The notes under the pieces are model-generated. The model had not been told where the DNA came from, did not search any database, and saw nothing but the letters and a program-made list of their open reading frames with translations. A DNA stretch of 8,938 nucleotides from Clostridia bacterium (lineage in GTDB: Bacteria > Bacillota > Clostridia > Monoglobales > Monoglobaceae), in contig JAFQRU010000146.1 in NCBI GenBank assembly GCA_017409915.1, positions 1-8,938 of the forward strand, in the 5' to 3' direction. The stretch's first letter is position 1. Every line of letters starts with the position of its first letter. Below, piece after piece: positions 1 to 5,633 of the stretch. The translations under genes were made by a program, and so were the position numbers.

Positions 1-26
1 AACCCGACTGGAAAACCAGTCGGGTT
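1..26 (-). terminator. Intrinsic terminator hairpin downstream of upp
   Basis: The arms AACCCGACTGG (1-11) and CCAGTCGGGTT (16-26) are perfectly complementary, giving an 11-bp GC-rich stem with a 4-base loop. It lies 7 bases beyond the upp stop codon in the direction of upp transcription. The expected U-run on the minus strand would fall before base 1, so it cannot be seen. On the plus strand the stem is followed by AATATTTTTATTTT, so it might also act on transcription arriving from the left. The stem could extend beyond the window edge. Confidence 0.8.
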
Positions 27-33
27 AATATTT

Positions 34-663
34 TTATTTTGTTCCGAAAATTCTGTCGCCTGCATCGCCCAAACCAGGAACGATGTAGCCATTTTCGTTC
101 AGACAGTCGTCAACATTTGCACAGAAGATCTCAACATCAGGATGAGCTTTGGATAAAGCTTCAATTCCTTCCGGAGCTGCGATTAAGCATAAGAACTTAA
201 TGTGCTTTCCGCCGTATGATTTAATCTGCGTTATTGCGTCGATTGCAGAGCCGCCCGTTGCAAGCATCGGGTCAACCACTACAATAAGTCTTTCTTCTAT
301 GTCAGTAGGAAGTTTACAGTAGTATTCGTGAGGTTCTAAGGTTTCCTCATCACGATACATTCCGATATGACCAACCTTTGCAAATGGAACGAGATTTAAA
401 AATCCGCTTACCATACCAAGGCCTGCTCTTAAAATCGGAACAACTGCCAATTTTCTTCCTGCAAGCATTTTCTTTGTTGTTTTCTTAATGGGTGTTTCGA
501 TTTCAACATCCATTAAAGGTAAATCTCTGAGCGCCTCATAGCACATAAGCATTGTTATTTCTTCAACAGATTCACGGAATTCCTTATTGGATGTTTCCTT
601 CTGTCTCATAATTGTTGTTTTGTGCTGAATAAGCGGATGGTCAAATATCGTAACTTTTGCCAT
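34..663 (-). CDS. upp: Uracil phosphoribosyltransferase
   Basis: Catalyses uracil + PRPP to UMP + pyrophosphate, the cytosolic pyrimidine salvage step. The 209-residue product has the usual full length of the bacterial Upp family. Residues 128-140 hold the PRPP-binding loop ([13 protein letters not shown]) and residues 193-208 hold the C-terminal uracil-binding segment containing [22 protein letters not shown] at 76-84 is another family hallmark. The start at 663 is preceded by TAGGAGATG, whose TAG is the stop codon of uraA, so the ribosome binding site overlaps the end of the upstream gene. The gap to uraA is 13 bases, which implies one transcript and probable translational coupling. A hairpin terminator follows directly. 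No truncation or frameshift is seen. Confidence 0.97.
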   Translation of the reverse strand: MAKVTIFDHPLIQHKTTIMRQKETSNKEFRESVEEITMLMCYEALRDLPLMDVEIETPIKKTTKKMLAGRKLAVVPILRAGLGMVSGFLNLVPFAKVGHIGMYRDEETLEPHEYYCKLPTDIEERLIVVVDPMLATGGSAIDAITQIKSYGGKHIKFLCLIAAPEGIEALSKAHPDVEIFCANVDDCLNENGYIVPGLGDAGDRIFGTK

Positions 664-676
664 TTTATTTCATCTC

Positions 677-2038
677 CTACTGTTCTTTTGCTTTTGATAC
701 TATAAGATTAACCAAAATACCTAAAATCAATGCGCAAGCAACTGATGTTAATGTAACCTTACCAAATGTAAGTGTAAGTCCGCCGATACCTGAAATTAAA
801 ATTGTTGATACAACGAACAAGTTCTTATTCTGGTTAAGGTCAACCGCCTGAATCATTTTAAGACCGGATACAGCGATAAAGCCGTAAAGAGCCATACATA
901 CGCCACCCATTACGCAAGATGGAATAGAGTTAACGAATGCAATGAATGGGGAAACGAAAGCGATAATGATTGCCATAATTGCAGCTGTTATAATTGTGTA
1001 TACAGATGCATTCTTTGCGATAGCTACACAGCCAACAGATTCGCCGTATGTTGTGTTAGGACATCCACCAAAGATTGCACCAACCATTGAGCCGATACCG
1101 TCGCCGAGAAGTGTTCTGTGGAGACCAGGTTCACGGAGAAGGTCTTTTTCAATAATTGAAGAGATGTTCTTATGGTCAGCCAAGTGCTCAGCAAATACAA
1201 CGAATGCAACAGGAATATATGCAACAGCAACTGTTCCAATATAACTTGGTGTTATATCCTTAAGACCTGCAAATGCGTTCTGGAATGTAAATTCAGGAAC
1301 TGATAAGAAGGTTTTAAGAGTTACACCATCCGCAACCAAAGCCTTAAATGGTTCAACATTTAACACTTTAAGTGCATCAACATTAAAGGAATAACCAAAG
1401 ATTGTGAATATACCGCAAGCTGCATAACCTGCTAAGATACCGAAGATGAACGGAATGAGTCTTCCGTATTTCTTACCGTATGTTGAGCAGATAATTGTTA
1501 CAAAGAGAGTAATAATACCACAGAGAACTGTGATAAGCGGAGATGCAACAGCTACGCCGTCAGCCCCTACTACGCTTCCCTTTAAGATATCGCCGATAGC
1601 GTTTCCTGCAAGAGAAAGACCGATAATTGCAACTGTTGAGCCGATAACAGCAGGTGGCATAAGCTTATCAATCCAGTTAACACCTGCAATCTTAACGATA
1701 AGTGCAATAAGAACATAAACAAGTCCTGCGAAAATTGCACCGAAGATTAAACCGGCATAACCGATTTCCATTGAAACCGCTCCGGCAAATGCCGCAAACA
1801 TTGAGCCGATGAATGCAAAGGATGAACCTAAGAATACAGGGCTCTTTTTCTTTGTGAAGAGAACATAAACAAGTGTTCCTACGCCTGCACCAAAAAGTGC
1901 TGCCGCTGAGCTCATACCATTACCGATAATAACAGGAACAACAAGTGTTGCTGTCATAATAGCAAGAAGCTGTTGGAGTGCGAAGATGAGAAGCGCGCCA
2001 AATTTGGGCTTATCATCTACCTGATAAATCATTTTCAT
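677..2038 (-). CDS. uraA: Uracil permease (NCS2 / UraA-PyrP family)
   Basis: Proton-coupled uracil uptake across the cytoplasmic membrane, supplying the substrate for the Upp protein encoded just downstream. The 453-residue protein is hydrophobic throughout, consistent with the 14-helix NCS2 fold. Residues matching known uracil-contacting positions of E. coli UraA are visible: GSSFAFIG (71-78, with Phe74), FAEHLADH (282-289, with Glu284) and TTYGESVG (329-336, with Glu333). The start at 2038 has AGGGGG nine bases upstream. A second in-frame ATG at 2032 is less well spaced. uraA is the first gene of a two-gene operon with upp, driven by the promoter at 2093-2121. Uracil rather than xanthine or uric acid is inferred from the motifs and from the upp partner. 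The alternative symbol pyrP is used in Bacilli. Confidence 0.94.
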   Translation of the reverse strand: MKMIYQVDDKPKFGALLIFALQQLLAIMTATLVVPVIIGNGMSSAAALFGAGVGTLVYVLFTKKKSPVFLGSSFAFIGSMFAAFAGAVSMEIGYAGLIFGAIFAGLVYVLIALIVKIAGVNWIDKLMPPAVIGSTVAIIGLSLAGNAIGDILKGSVVGADGVAVASPLITVLCGIITLFVTIICSTYGKKYGRLIPFIFGILAGYAACGIFTIFGYSFNVDALKVLNVEPFKALVADGVTLKTFLSVPEFTFQNAFAGLKDITPSYIGTVAVAYIPVAFVVFAEHLADHKNISSIIEKDLLREPGLHRTLLGDGIGSMVGAIFGGCPNTTYGESVGCVAIAKNASVYTIITAAIMAIIIAFVSPFIAFVNSIPSCVMGGVCMALYGFIAVSGLKMIQAVDLNQNKNLFVVSTILISGIGGLTLTFGKVTLTSVACALILGILVNLIVSKAKEQ

Positions 2039-2092
2039 TTTTCAAATCCCCCTAAAAATATTTTTTATTTTTGGTTTTTACCACCACTACAA

Positions 2093-2121
2093 AATATAAC
2101 AAAATTCGATACCATTGTCAA
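2093..2121 (-). promoter_or_regulatory. Sigma-A promoter of the uraA-upp operon
   Basis: Read on the minus strand, TTGACA (2121-2116) is followed by a 17-base spacer and TATATT (2098-2093). The predicted transcript start is near 2086, leaving a leader of about 48 bases before the uraA ATG. The leader holds no terminator hairpin and I see no PyrR-type binding sequence. A small TGGT/ACCA hairpin is possible but is not near the ribosome binding site. How the operon responds to pyrimidines is therefore not visible. Confidence 0.85.
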
Positions 2122-2155
2122 TAGGGAATTTGGGTAATTTTTACTAAAAAACAAT

Positions 2156-2186
2156 AAAACCCCGAAGGAATCGCCTTTGGGGTTTT
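2156..2186 (-). terminator. Intrinsic terminator of the phosphohexomutase gene
   Basis: It lies 5 bases after the stop codon of the mutase gene. On the minus strand the arms AAAACCCCAAAGG and CCTTCGGGGTTTT pair with a single A-C mismatch around a 5-base loop. A T-rich tail (TTTTATTGTTTTTT) follows through about 2148. It separates the mutase transcript from the uraA promoter, which begins only about 35 bases farther on. On the plus strand the mismatch becomes a G-U pair, but no U-run follows there. Confidence 0.85.
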
Positions 2187-2191
2187 AAAAA

Positions 2192-3919
2192 TTATTTTAT
2201 GAAAATTTTTAAATCATTCCACATTTTCTCAACTGTCTTTTCTGCCTCTTCAACCGTCTTCTCTTTGCTGCCAATATAAAACTTGATTTTCGGCTCAGTT
2301 CCAGATGGACGGACAGCACACCAGCAGTCGTCTTCCATTTTAAATAAAAGCACATTCGCCTTTGGAAGATTTATTTTTTCTTCTGCCTTTGTTTCAAGAT
2401 TTTTCTCTATTCCTTGGAGTAAATCACTTGCAGATAAAACCTTTTTGCCACCTATTTGCATAGGCGCATTTTCTCTTATGGCTTTCATAACTCCTGCAAT
2501 TTTTTCGTTACCATCAAGGCCTTCCATTTCAATAGAAACTGCCTTTTCTCTGAAAACGCCATACTTTTCATAAAGGGCAATAAGACCTTCATAAAGGCTC
2601 ATTCCCTTTTCTTTATACCAGGCAGCCATTTCGGTTATAAGCATAGTTGCAACAACGGCGTCTTTATCTCTTGCATGAGTTCCTGCAAGGTAGCCATAGC
2701 TTTCTTCAAAGCCGAAAAGATAAGTATGGTTTTTCTTTTCTTCAAACTCCTTAATCTTCTCGCCTATAAACTTAAACCCGGTTAAGACATTCATAACCTC
2801 GACCCCATAGGCTTTGCAGATTACATCTGCCATATAGGTTGTTACAATTGTTTTTATTATGGCGCCGTCTTTTGGAAGGTTATTATTTTTCTGTCTTCCG
2901 TTTAATATATACTCGGTCAGAAGAGCTCCTGTCATATTGCCTGTAAGGGCAATATATTCCCCATTGTTGTCACGGACCACAATCCCTACTCTGTCACAGT
3001 CAGGGTCAGTTCCGATTATAAGGTCAACATCGTTTGCCTTTGCCATTTCGATCGCTATATCAAAGGCTTCTTTATTCTCAGGGTTTGGAGATTTAACTGT
3101 CGGGAAATTTCCGTCAGGAATAAGCTGTTCTTCCACCAGAAGAACTTTCTTAAAGCCTACCTTTGAGAGCATTTTGCGAACAGGGATATTACCGCTTCCG
3201 TGGAGAGGTGTATAAATAATTTTAAAGTCGTCCGCTACCTTTTGGACTGCGTCCTTATTTATCTGCTGTTTAAGCACATTTTCAAGATAAACTTCGTCAA
3301 ATTCCTCACCGAAAAACTCGATTTTTCCGCTGTTTACTGCTTCCTCAAAGGAAATTGTTTTAACATCTTTAAATATATCTGTTTTGCCGATTACTTCCAG
3401 AACCTTATCGGAAAGTTCAAGAGGGGCCTGGCCTCCGTCGCTTCCATAAACTTTATAGCCGTTATACTTGGCAGGGTTATGGCTTGCAGTTATCATAACT
3501 CCTGCAAATGCGCCGAAATGACGCACAGCAAATGAAAGCTCAGGAACAGGTCGCAGTGCATCGGAAAGATATACCTTTATTCCGTTTGCCACAAGGACAC
3601 ACGCTGTTTCTTTTGCAAAAAGCTCAGAATTGTTTCTTGAATCATAAGAAATGGCAACGCCTTTTTCCGCCGCTTCTTTTCCCTGACTTAAAATAAAGGC
3701 ACTAAGGCCCTGGGTTGCCTTGCGGACAATATAAACATTCATTCTGTTTATACCTGCGCCCATAACGCCGCGAAGACCTGCGGTTCCGAATTCCAGATCC
3801 TTATAAAAACGCTCTTTTATCTCTTTGTCATTATCCTTAATTCCTTCAAGCTCCGCCTTGGTTTCTGAATCAACAACTTCGCTTGAAAGCCACTTTTTAT
3901 ATTCATCTATATACTGCAT
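2192..3919 (-). CDS. pgcA: Phosphoglucomutase / phosphomannomutase (alpha-D-phosphohexomutase)
   Basis: Interconverts glucose-6-phosphate and glucose-1-phosphate (possibly also the mannose phosphates), linking glycolysis to UDP-glucose and envelope polysaccharide synthesis. Counting from the start at 3919 (MQYIDEYKKW, 575 residues), these are seen: FGTAGLRG 44-51, the phosphoserine loop TASHNP 144-149 with catalytic Ser146, the metal loop DPDCDR 305-310, the sugar-binding loop GFEESYGY 403-410 and the phosphate-binding loop RPSGTEPK 537-544. All four domains of the superfamily are therefore intact, and the length matches B. subtilis PgcA (about 580). GGGAGG ends six bases before the ATG at 3919. 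The open frame extends to 3961, but that ATG is fused to the -10 box of the promoter, so it cannot be translated from this transcript. The ATG at 3925 abuts the ribosome binding site. Sugar specificity is inferred from family only. Confidence 0.93.
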   Translation of the reverse strand: MQYIDEYKKWLSSEVVDSETKAELEGIKDNDKEIKERFYKDLEFGTAGLRGVMGAGINRMNVYIVRKATQGLSAFILSQGKEAAEKGVAISYDSRNNSELFAKETACVLVANGIKVYLSDALRPVPELSFAVRHFGAFAGVMITASHNPAKYNGYKVYGSDGGQAPLELSDKVLEVIGKTDIFKDVKTISFEEAVNSGKIEFFGEEFDEVYLENVLKQQINKDAVQKVADDFKIIYTPLHGSGNIPVRKMLSKVGFKKVLLVEEQLIPDGNFPTVKSPNPENKEAFDIAIEMAKANDVDLIIGTDPDCDRVGIVVRDNNGEYIALTGNMTGALLTEYILNGRQKNNNLPKDGAIIKTIVTTYMADVICKAYGVEVMNVLTGFKFIGEKIKEFEEKKNHTYLFGFEESYGYLAGTHARDKDAVVATMLITEMAAWYKEKGMSLYEGLIALYEKYGVFREKAVSIEMEGLDGNEKIAGVMKAIRENAPMQIGGKKVLSASDLLQGIEKNLETKAEEKINLPKANVLLFKMEDDCWCAVRPSGTEPKIKFYIGSKEKTVEEAEKTVEKMWNDLKIFIK

Positions 3920-3951
3920 AGACATCCTCCCAAAAATGATGTTACTTACAA

Positions 3952-3980
3952 ATTTTATCATTTTATCCTTTCCTTGTCAA
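3952..3980 (-). promoter_or_regulatory. Sigma-A promoter of the phosphohexomutase gene
   Basis: On the minus strand, TTGACA (3980-3975), a 17-base spacer and TAAAAT (3957-3952) form a near-consensus promoter. The predicted transcript start near 3945 leaves a leader of about 25 bases carrying GGGAGG before the ATG at 3919. It decides the start codon of the mutase, since any start upstream of about 3945 would not be in the RNA. Confidence 0.85.
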
Positions 3981-4050
3981 TCATCTTTCATATACATTAT
4001 TCTATCTTTTTCTTTTCTTTCTTTGTTTAAGTTGCTAATTAACATTTTTG

Positions 4051-4079
4051 TTGCATTATATTTTTTGCTATGATATAAT
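4051..4079 (+). promoter_or_regulatory. Extended -10 promoter of the RCC1-repeat gene
   Basis: TGATATAAT (4071-4079) contains a perfect -10 box (4074-4079) with an upstream TG, giving an extended -10 element. A weak -35 (TTGCAT, 4051-4056) sits 17 bases upstream. Transcription would start near 4086, about 45 bases before the ATG at 4131. It is divergent from the mutase promoter. About 70 bases of mainly pyrimidine-rich sequence lie between the two -35 boxes, with no clear operator. Confidence 0.7.
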
Positions 4080-4130
4080 TTATTCATATTTCTATTATCA
4101 GAGGCAATTTACAGTTTAGGAGGTATCTAT

Positions 4131-5363
4131 ATGGCAGAAATTAAATGCTTATCCTGCGGGGCGGTTACTGATTTTGACACTCTTGATGCAATTGACAACA
4201 CTTGTCCATATTGCGGGGCAACTGTTTATACCTCCAAAAATATTTCTGTAACTACCAAAAGAGCAGAAAAAGAATCGCGGTTTAAATTTCTTAAAAGGCC
4301 ATCCTTCCTTTTTCCTTTTTTTGCCGGTGCTGTCTCAATTTTAATCATTCTTTATTTTGTTATCATCCCGTCAATCCGTTATAACACGGCGGTTACTCTT
4401 ATGGACAGCGGAAAAGGGGACGAAGCTATATCGATTTTTATGGAGCTTGGAGATTACCGTGACAGTTCTCTTCGCAGTATGATTTTATACGGTCGCACGC
4501 GAAACAGCGAAAGCGATTTCCAGAACTACATTGCAACGGGGAAAAACCACACCATTGGGCTTATTTCCTCAGGAGAAGTTGTGGCGGCAGGAAGCAATCT
4601 CTTCGGGCAGACAGATGTTTCCTCATTTAAAGATGCCATTGCCGTTGCAGCAGGGGAAAACCATTCCGTTATTCTTCTCTCATCAGGAAAGGTTAAGTCA
4701 ATCGGCAATAACTCCGCCGGACAATGCAACACCGGGAAATGGAAAAACATCATTTCAATCGGCGCAGGTAAAGACTATACCGCTGCAATAAACAATAAAA
4801 ACTCCGTTCTTTTTGCAGGAGATAAAGATTCTCCTCTTGCTGAGGTTTCAAACTGGAAAAATATTGTTTCTCTGGCAACGGGGAATAACCATATAATAGG
4901 TATAACTTCCAAGGGAAATGTTTTAGCCGTGGGAGACAACAGCTACGGTCAATGCGATGTTTCAGGGTTTAAGAACATTACGGCGGCGGCCGTTGGAGAG
5001 AGCCATACCATTCTTCTTCACTCTGACGGAACTGTTTCTTCATTAGGCAGTAACCATTTCGGGCAGGGAGAAGTTTCAAAATGGGAAGATATCCTGACCG
5101 TTGCGGCAGGAAGTTACCACTCTCTCGCTCTTAAAGCAGACGGAGAAGTTCTCTCGGCAGGACTTAATTCCTTTAAACAATGCAATGTTTCATCCTGGTC
5201 AGATGTTGTTGCAATTTCAGCTGGGGATGATTTTTCAGTGGGTCTTACTTTAAACGGAAAGCTTTTATCCTGCGGAAACACCGATTATAATAAACGAAGC
5301 CTTTCTGACTGGCTCTTGTTCCTCCCAAAGGAAAAGGATATAATCGAAGAGTTGGAAAAATAA
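4131..5363 (+). CDS. Membrane-anchored zinc-ribbon protein with RCC1-like beta-propeller repeats
   Basis: I do not recognise a specific named gene. The 410-residue product starts with a zinc ribbon (Cys6-x2-Cys9 and Cys25-x2-Cys28). A basic stretch (residues 44-57) and one membrane helix (about 59-81) follow. The stretch at 84-122, containing GKGDEAISIFMELGDYRDSS, resembles the TPR-like unit that often follows a membrane helix in clostridial proteins. From about 137 to 390 there are roughly seven degenerate 37-38-residue RCC1-like repeats. The basic residues before the helix suggest a cytoplasmic zinc ribbon and an external propeller. AGGAGG (4118-4123) lies seven bases before the ATG, and the upstream promoter supports this start. 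No signal peptidase site or catalytic motif is seen. RCC1-fold proteins act mainly as interaction scaffolds, so a binding or sensing role is possible but unproven. Neighbouring genes give no functional clue. Confidence 0.85.
   Translation: MAEIKCLSCGAVTDFDTLDAIDNTCPYCGATVYTSKNISVTTKRAEKESRFKFLKRPSFLFPFFAGAVSILIILYFVIIPSIRYNTAVTLMDSGKGDEAISIFMELGDYRDSSLRSMILYGRTRNSESDFQNYIATGKNHTIGLISSGEVVAAGSNLFGQTDVSSFKDAIAVAAGENHSVILLSSGKVKSIGNNSAGQCNTGKWKNIISIGAGKDYTAAINNKNSVLFAGDKDSPLAEVSNWKNIVSLATGNNHIIGITSKGNVLAVGDNSYGQCDVSGFKNITAAAVGESHTILLHSDGTVSSLGSNHFGQGEVSKWEDILTVAAGSYHSLALKADGEVLSAGLNSFKQCNVSSWSDVVAISAGDDFSVGLTLNGKLLSCGNTDYNKRSLSDWLLFLPKEKDIIEELEK
4539..5300 (+). repeat. Seven degenerate RCC1-like protein repeats
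   Basis: Repeat units begin at residues 137 (GKNHTIGL), 175 (GENHSVIL), 213 (GKDYTAAI), 251 (GNNHIIGI), 289 (GESHTILL), 327 (GSYHSLAL) and 365 (GDDFSVGL). The spacing is constant at 38 residues. Most continue with a G-x-V-x-x-x-G core and a Gly-Gln turn such as GSNLFGQ, GDNSYGQC or GSNHFGQ, then an aromatic (F or W) and an alternating hydrophobic strand. Unit 3 is degenerate in the turn, and unit 7 is shortened before the C-terminal helix. The repeats are diverged at DNA level, so recent duplication is unlikely. Seven units fit the seven-bladed RCC1 propeller. Confidence 0.8.
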
Positions 5364-5377
5364 TTTTATTTTTTCTC

Positions 5378-5406
5378 TTGACAATGAAAATTCACTGTGC
5401 TATAAT
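5378..5406 (+). promoter_or_regulatory. Perfect-consensus sigma-A promoter of the aromatic amino acid operon
   Basis: TTGACA (5378-5383), a 17-base spacer and TATAAT (5401-5406) match the consensus at all twelve positions. It begins only 15 bases after the stop codon of the RCC1-repeat gene. Transcription is expected near 5413. A very strong promoter fits control at a later step, which the leader terminator at 5563-5600 provides. Confidence 0.93.
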
Positions 5407-5436
5407 TCAATAAATTGAGTTTTTGAGGTAATTATT

Positions 5437-5523
5437 ATGCGCAACTTACTTGCTTTGACAAGTGCATACTTTTATTTTAGCTTTACAGGTTTTTATTACC
5501 GTAAAGCTTATTTGCGTGCATAG
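5437..5523 (+). CDS. Phe/Tyr-rich leader peptide of the aro operon attenuator
   Basis: A 28-codon reading frame starting at ATG 5437 and ending at TAG 5521-5523. It is preceded by TTTTGAGGT, with GAGG ending eight bases before the start, and lies about 24 bases from the predicted transcript start. Residues 11-25 read YFYFSFTGFYYRKAY: Tyr at 11, 13, 20, 21, 25 and Phe at 12, 14, 16, 19. There are no Trp codons. The peptide itself probably has no function. Its translation would sense charged tRNA-Tyr and tRNA-Phe, in the same way as E. coli pheL, with which I see no sequence identity beyond Phe richness. The frame differs from that of aroF. The position between a consensus promoter and a terminator, just before DAHP synthase, is the main support. 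Translation itself is inferred. Confidence 0.88.
   Translation: MRNLLALTSAYFYFSFTGFYYRKAYLRA
5479..5508 (+). promoter_or_regulatory. Leader hairpin 1 (possible pause hairpin) within the Phe/Tyr codons
   Basis: AGCTTTAC (5479-5486) pairs perfectly with GTAAAGCT (5501-5508). Inside this, after one bulged A, GGT (5488-5490) pairs with ACC (5498-5500), leaving a 7-base loop. The hairpin covers leader codons 15 to 24, including the Phe-Tyr-Tyr triplet at 5491-5499. It may pause RNA polymerase so that the translating ribosome keeps pace, as hairpin 1:2 does in classical attenuators. It does not overlap the antiterminator arm that starts at 5514, so it is not a strict competitor. Confidence 0.6.
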
Positions 5524-5578
5524 TCAAGTTAATTACCGTTATTTTATAAAACGATAAGTATTAAATCTTGCAGCACGC
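5514..5578 (+). promoter_or_regulatory. Predicted antiterminator structure of the aro leader
   Basis: An alternative fold pairs GCGTGC (5514-5519) with GCACGC (5573-5578), CAAG (5525-5528) with CTTG (5567-5570), TTAA (5529-5532) with TTAA (5561-5564), TAC (5534-5536) with GTA (5558-5560) and CGTT (5537-5540) with AACG (5550-5553). Small internal loops lie between. It uses the whole left arm of the terminator, so the two folds exclude each other. The leader stop codon (5521-5523) lies inside the left arm: a ribosome finishing the peptide would mask it and allow termination, while one stalled at the Tyr/Phe codons near 5491-5499 would leave it free. The pairing was found by eye and its energy was not computed. 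Confidence 0.65.
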
Positions 5579-5600
5579 TCTGCAAGATTTTTTTATTTTT
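5563..5600 (+). terminator. Intrinsic terminator (attenuator) before aroF
   Basis: AAATCTTGCAG (5563-5573) pairs perfectly over 11 bp with CTGCAAGATTT (5580-5590) around the loop CACGCT. A T-run (TTTTTTT at 5588-5594, then ATTTTT) follows at once. It sits 40 bases after the leader-peptide stop and about 34 bases before the aroF ATG, within the operon's own leader. Its role is therefore regulatory rather than end-of-gene. A terminated leader RNA would be about 185 bases long. Confidence 0.92.
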
Positions 5601-5633
5601 ATAAACCATACATTTTTAAGGAGATGTTTTAAA

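Noticed and set aside
942..1244. Plus-strand open frame of 100 codons opposite uraA
   Set aside because: It lies wholly antisense to a strongly supported permease gene, has no ribosome binding site and shows no recognisable protein features.
2039..2092. PyrR-binding or attenuation leader for uraA-upp
   Set aside because: The leader of about 48 bases has no terminator hairpin, no recognisable PyrR site and no sequence able to sequester the AGGGGG ribosome binding site.
2859..3215. Plus-strand open frame of 118 codons opposite the phosphohexomutase gene
   Set aside because: It is a shadow frame of the mutase coding sequence, with no ribosome binding site or recognisable domain.
4031..4054. 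Direct repeat GTTGC (4031-4035 and 4050-4054) as an operator between the divergent promoters
   Set aside because: Five bases repeated in AT-rich DNA is easily chance, and there is no clear dyad symmetry or third copy.
5318..5340. TTCCT/AGGAA hairpin near the end of the RCC1-repeat gene as a terminator
   Set aside because: The stem is only five base pairs, lies inside the coding sequence and is not followed by a U-run.
5455..5483. Second TTGACA (5455-5460) as another promoter
   Set aside because: The hexamer at the right distance (TAGCTT) matches the -10 consensus at only three positions, and the hexamer is explained by Leu-Thr codons of the leader peptide.
5568..5633. Upstream ATG giving a 22-residue extension of AroF
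   Set aside because: The ATG lies in the left arm and loop region of the terminator, lacks a ribosome binding site, and the extension has no resemblance to DAHP synthases. ATG 5634 has AAGGAG at good spacing and gives the family length.
5413..5633. T-box riboswitch as the regulator of the aro operon
   Set aside because: No T-box consensus (AGGGUGGNACCGCG-like) and no specifier-loop arrangement is visible, and the leader of about 185 bases is occupied by a translated-looking frame.
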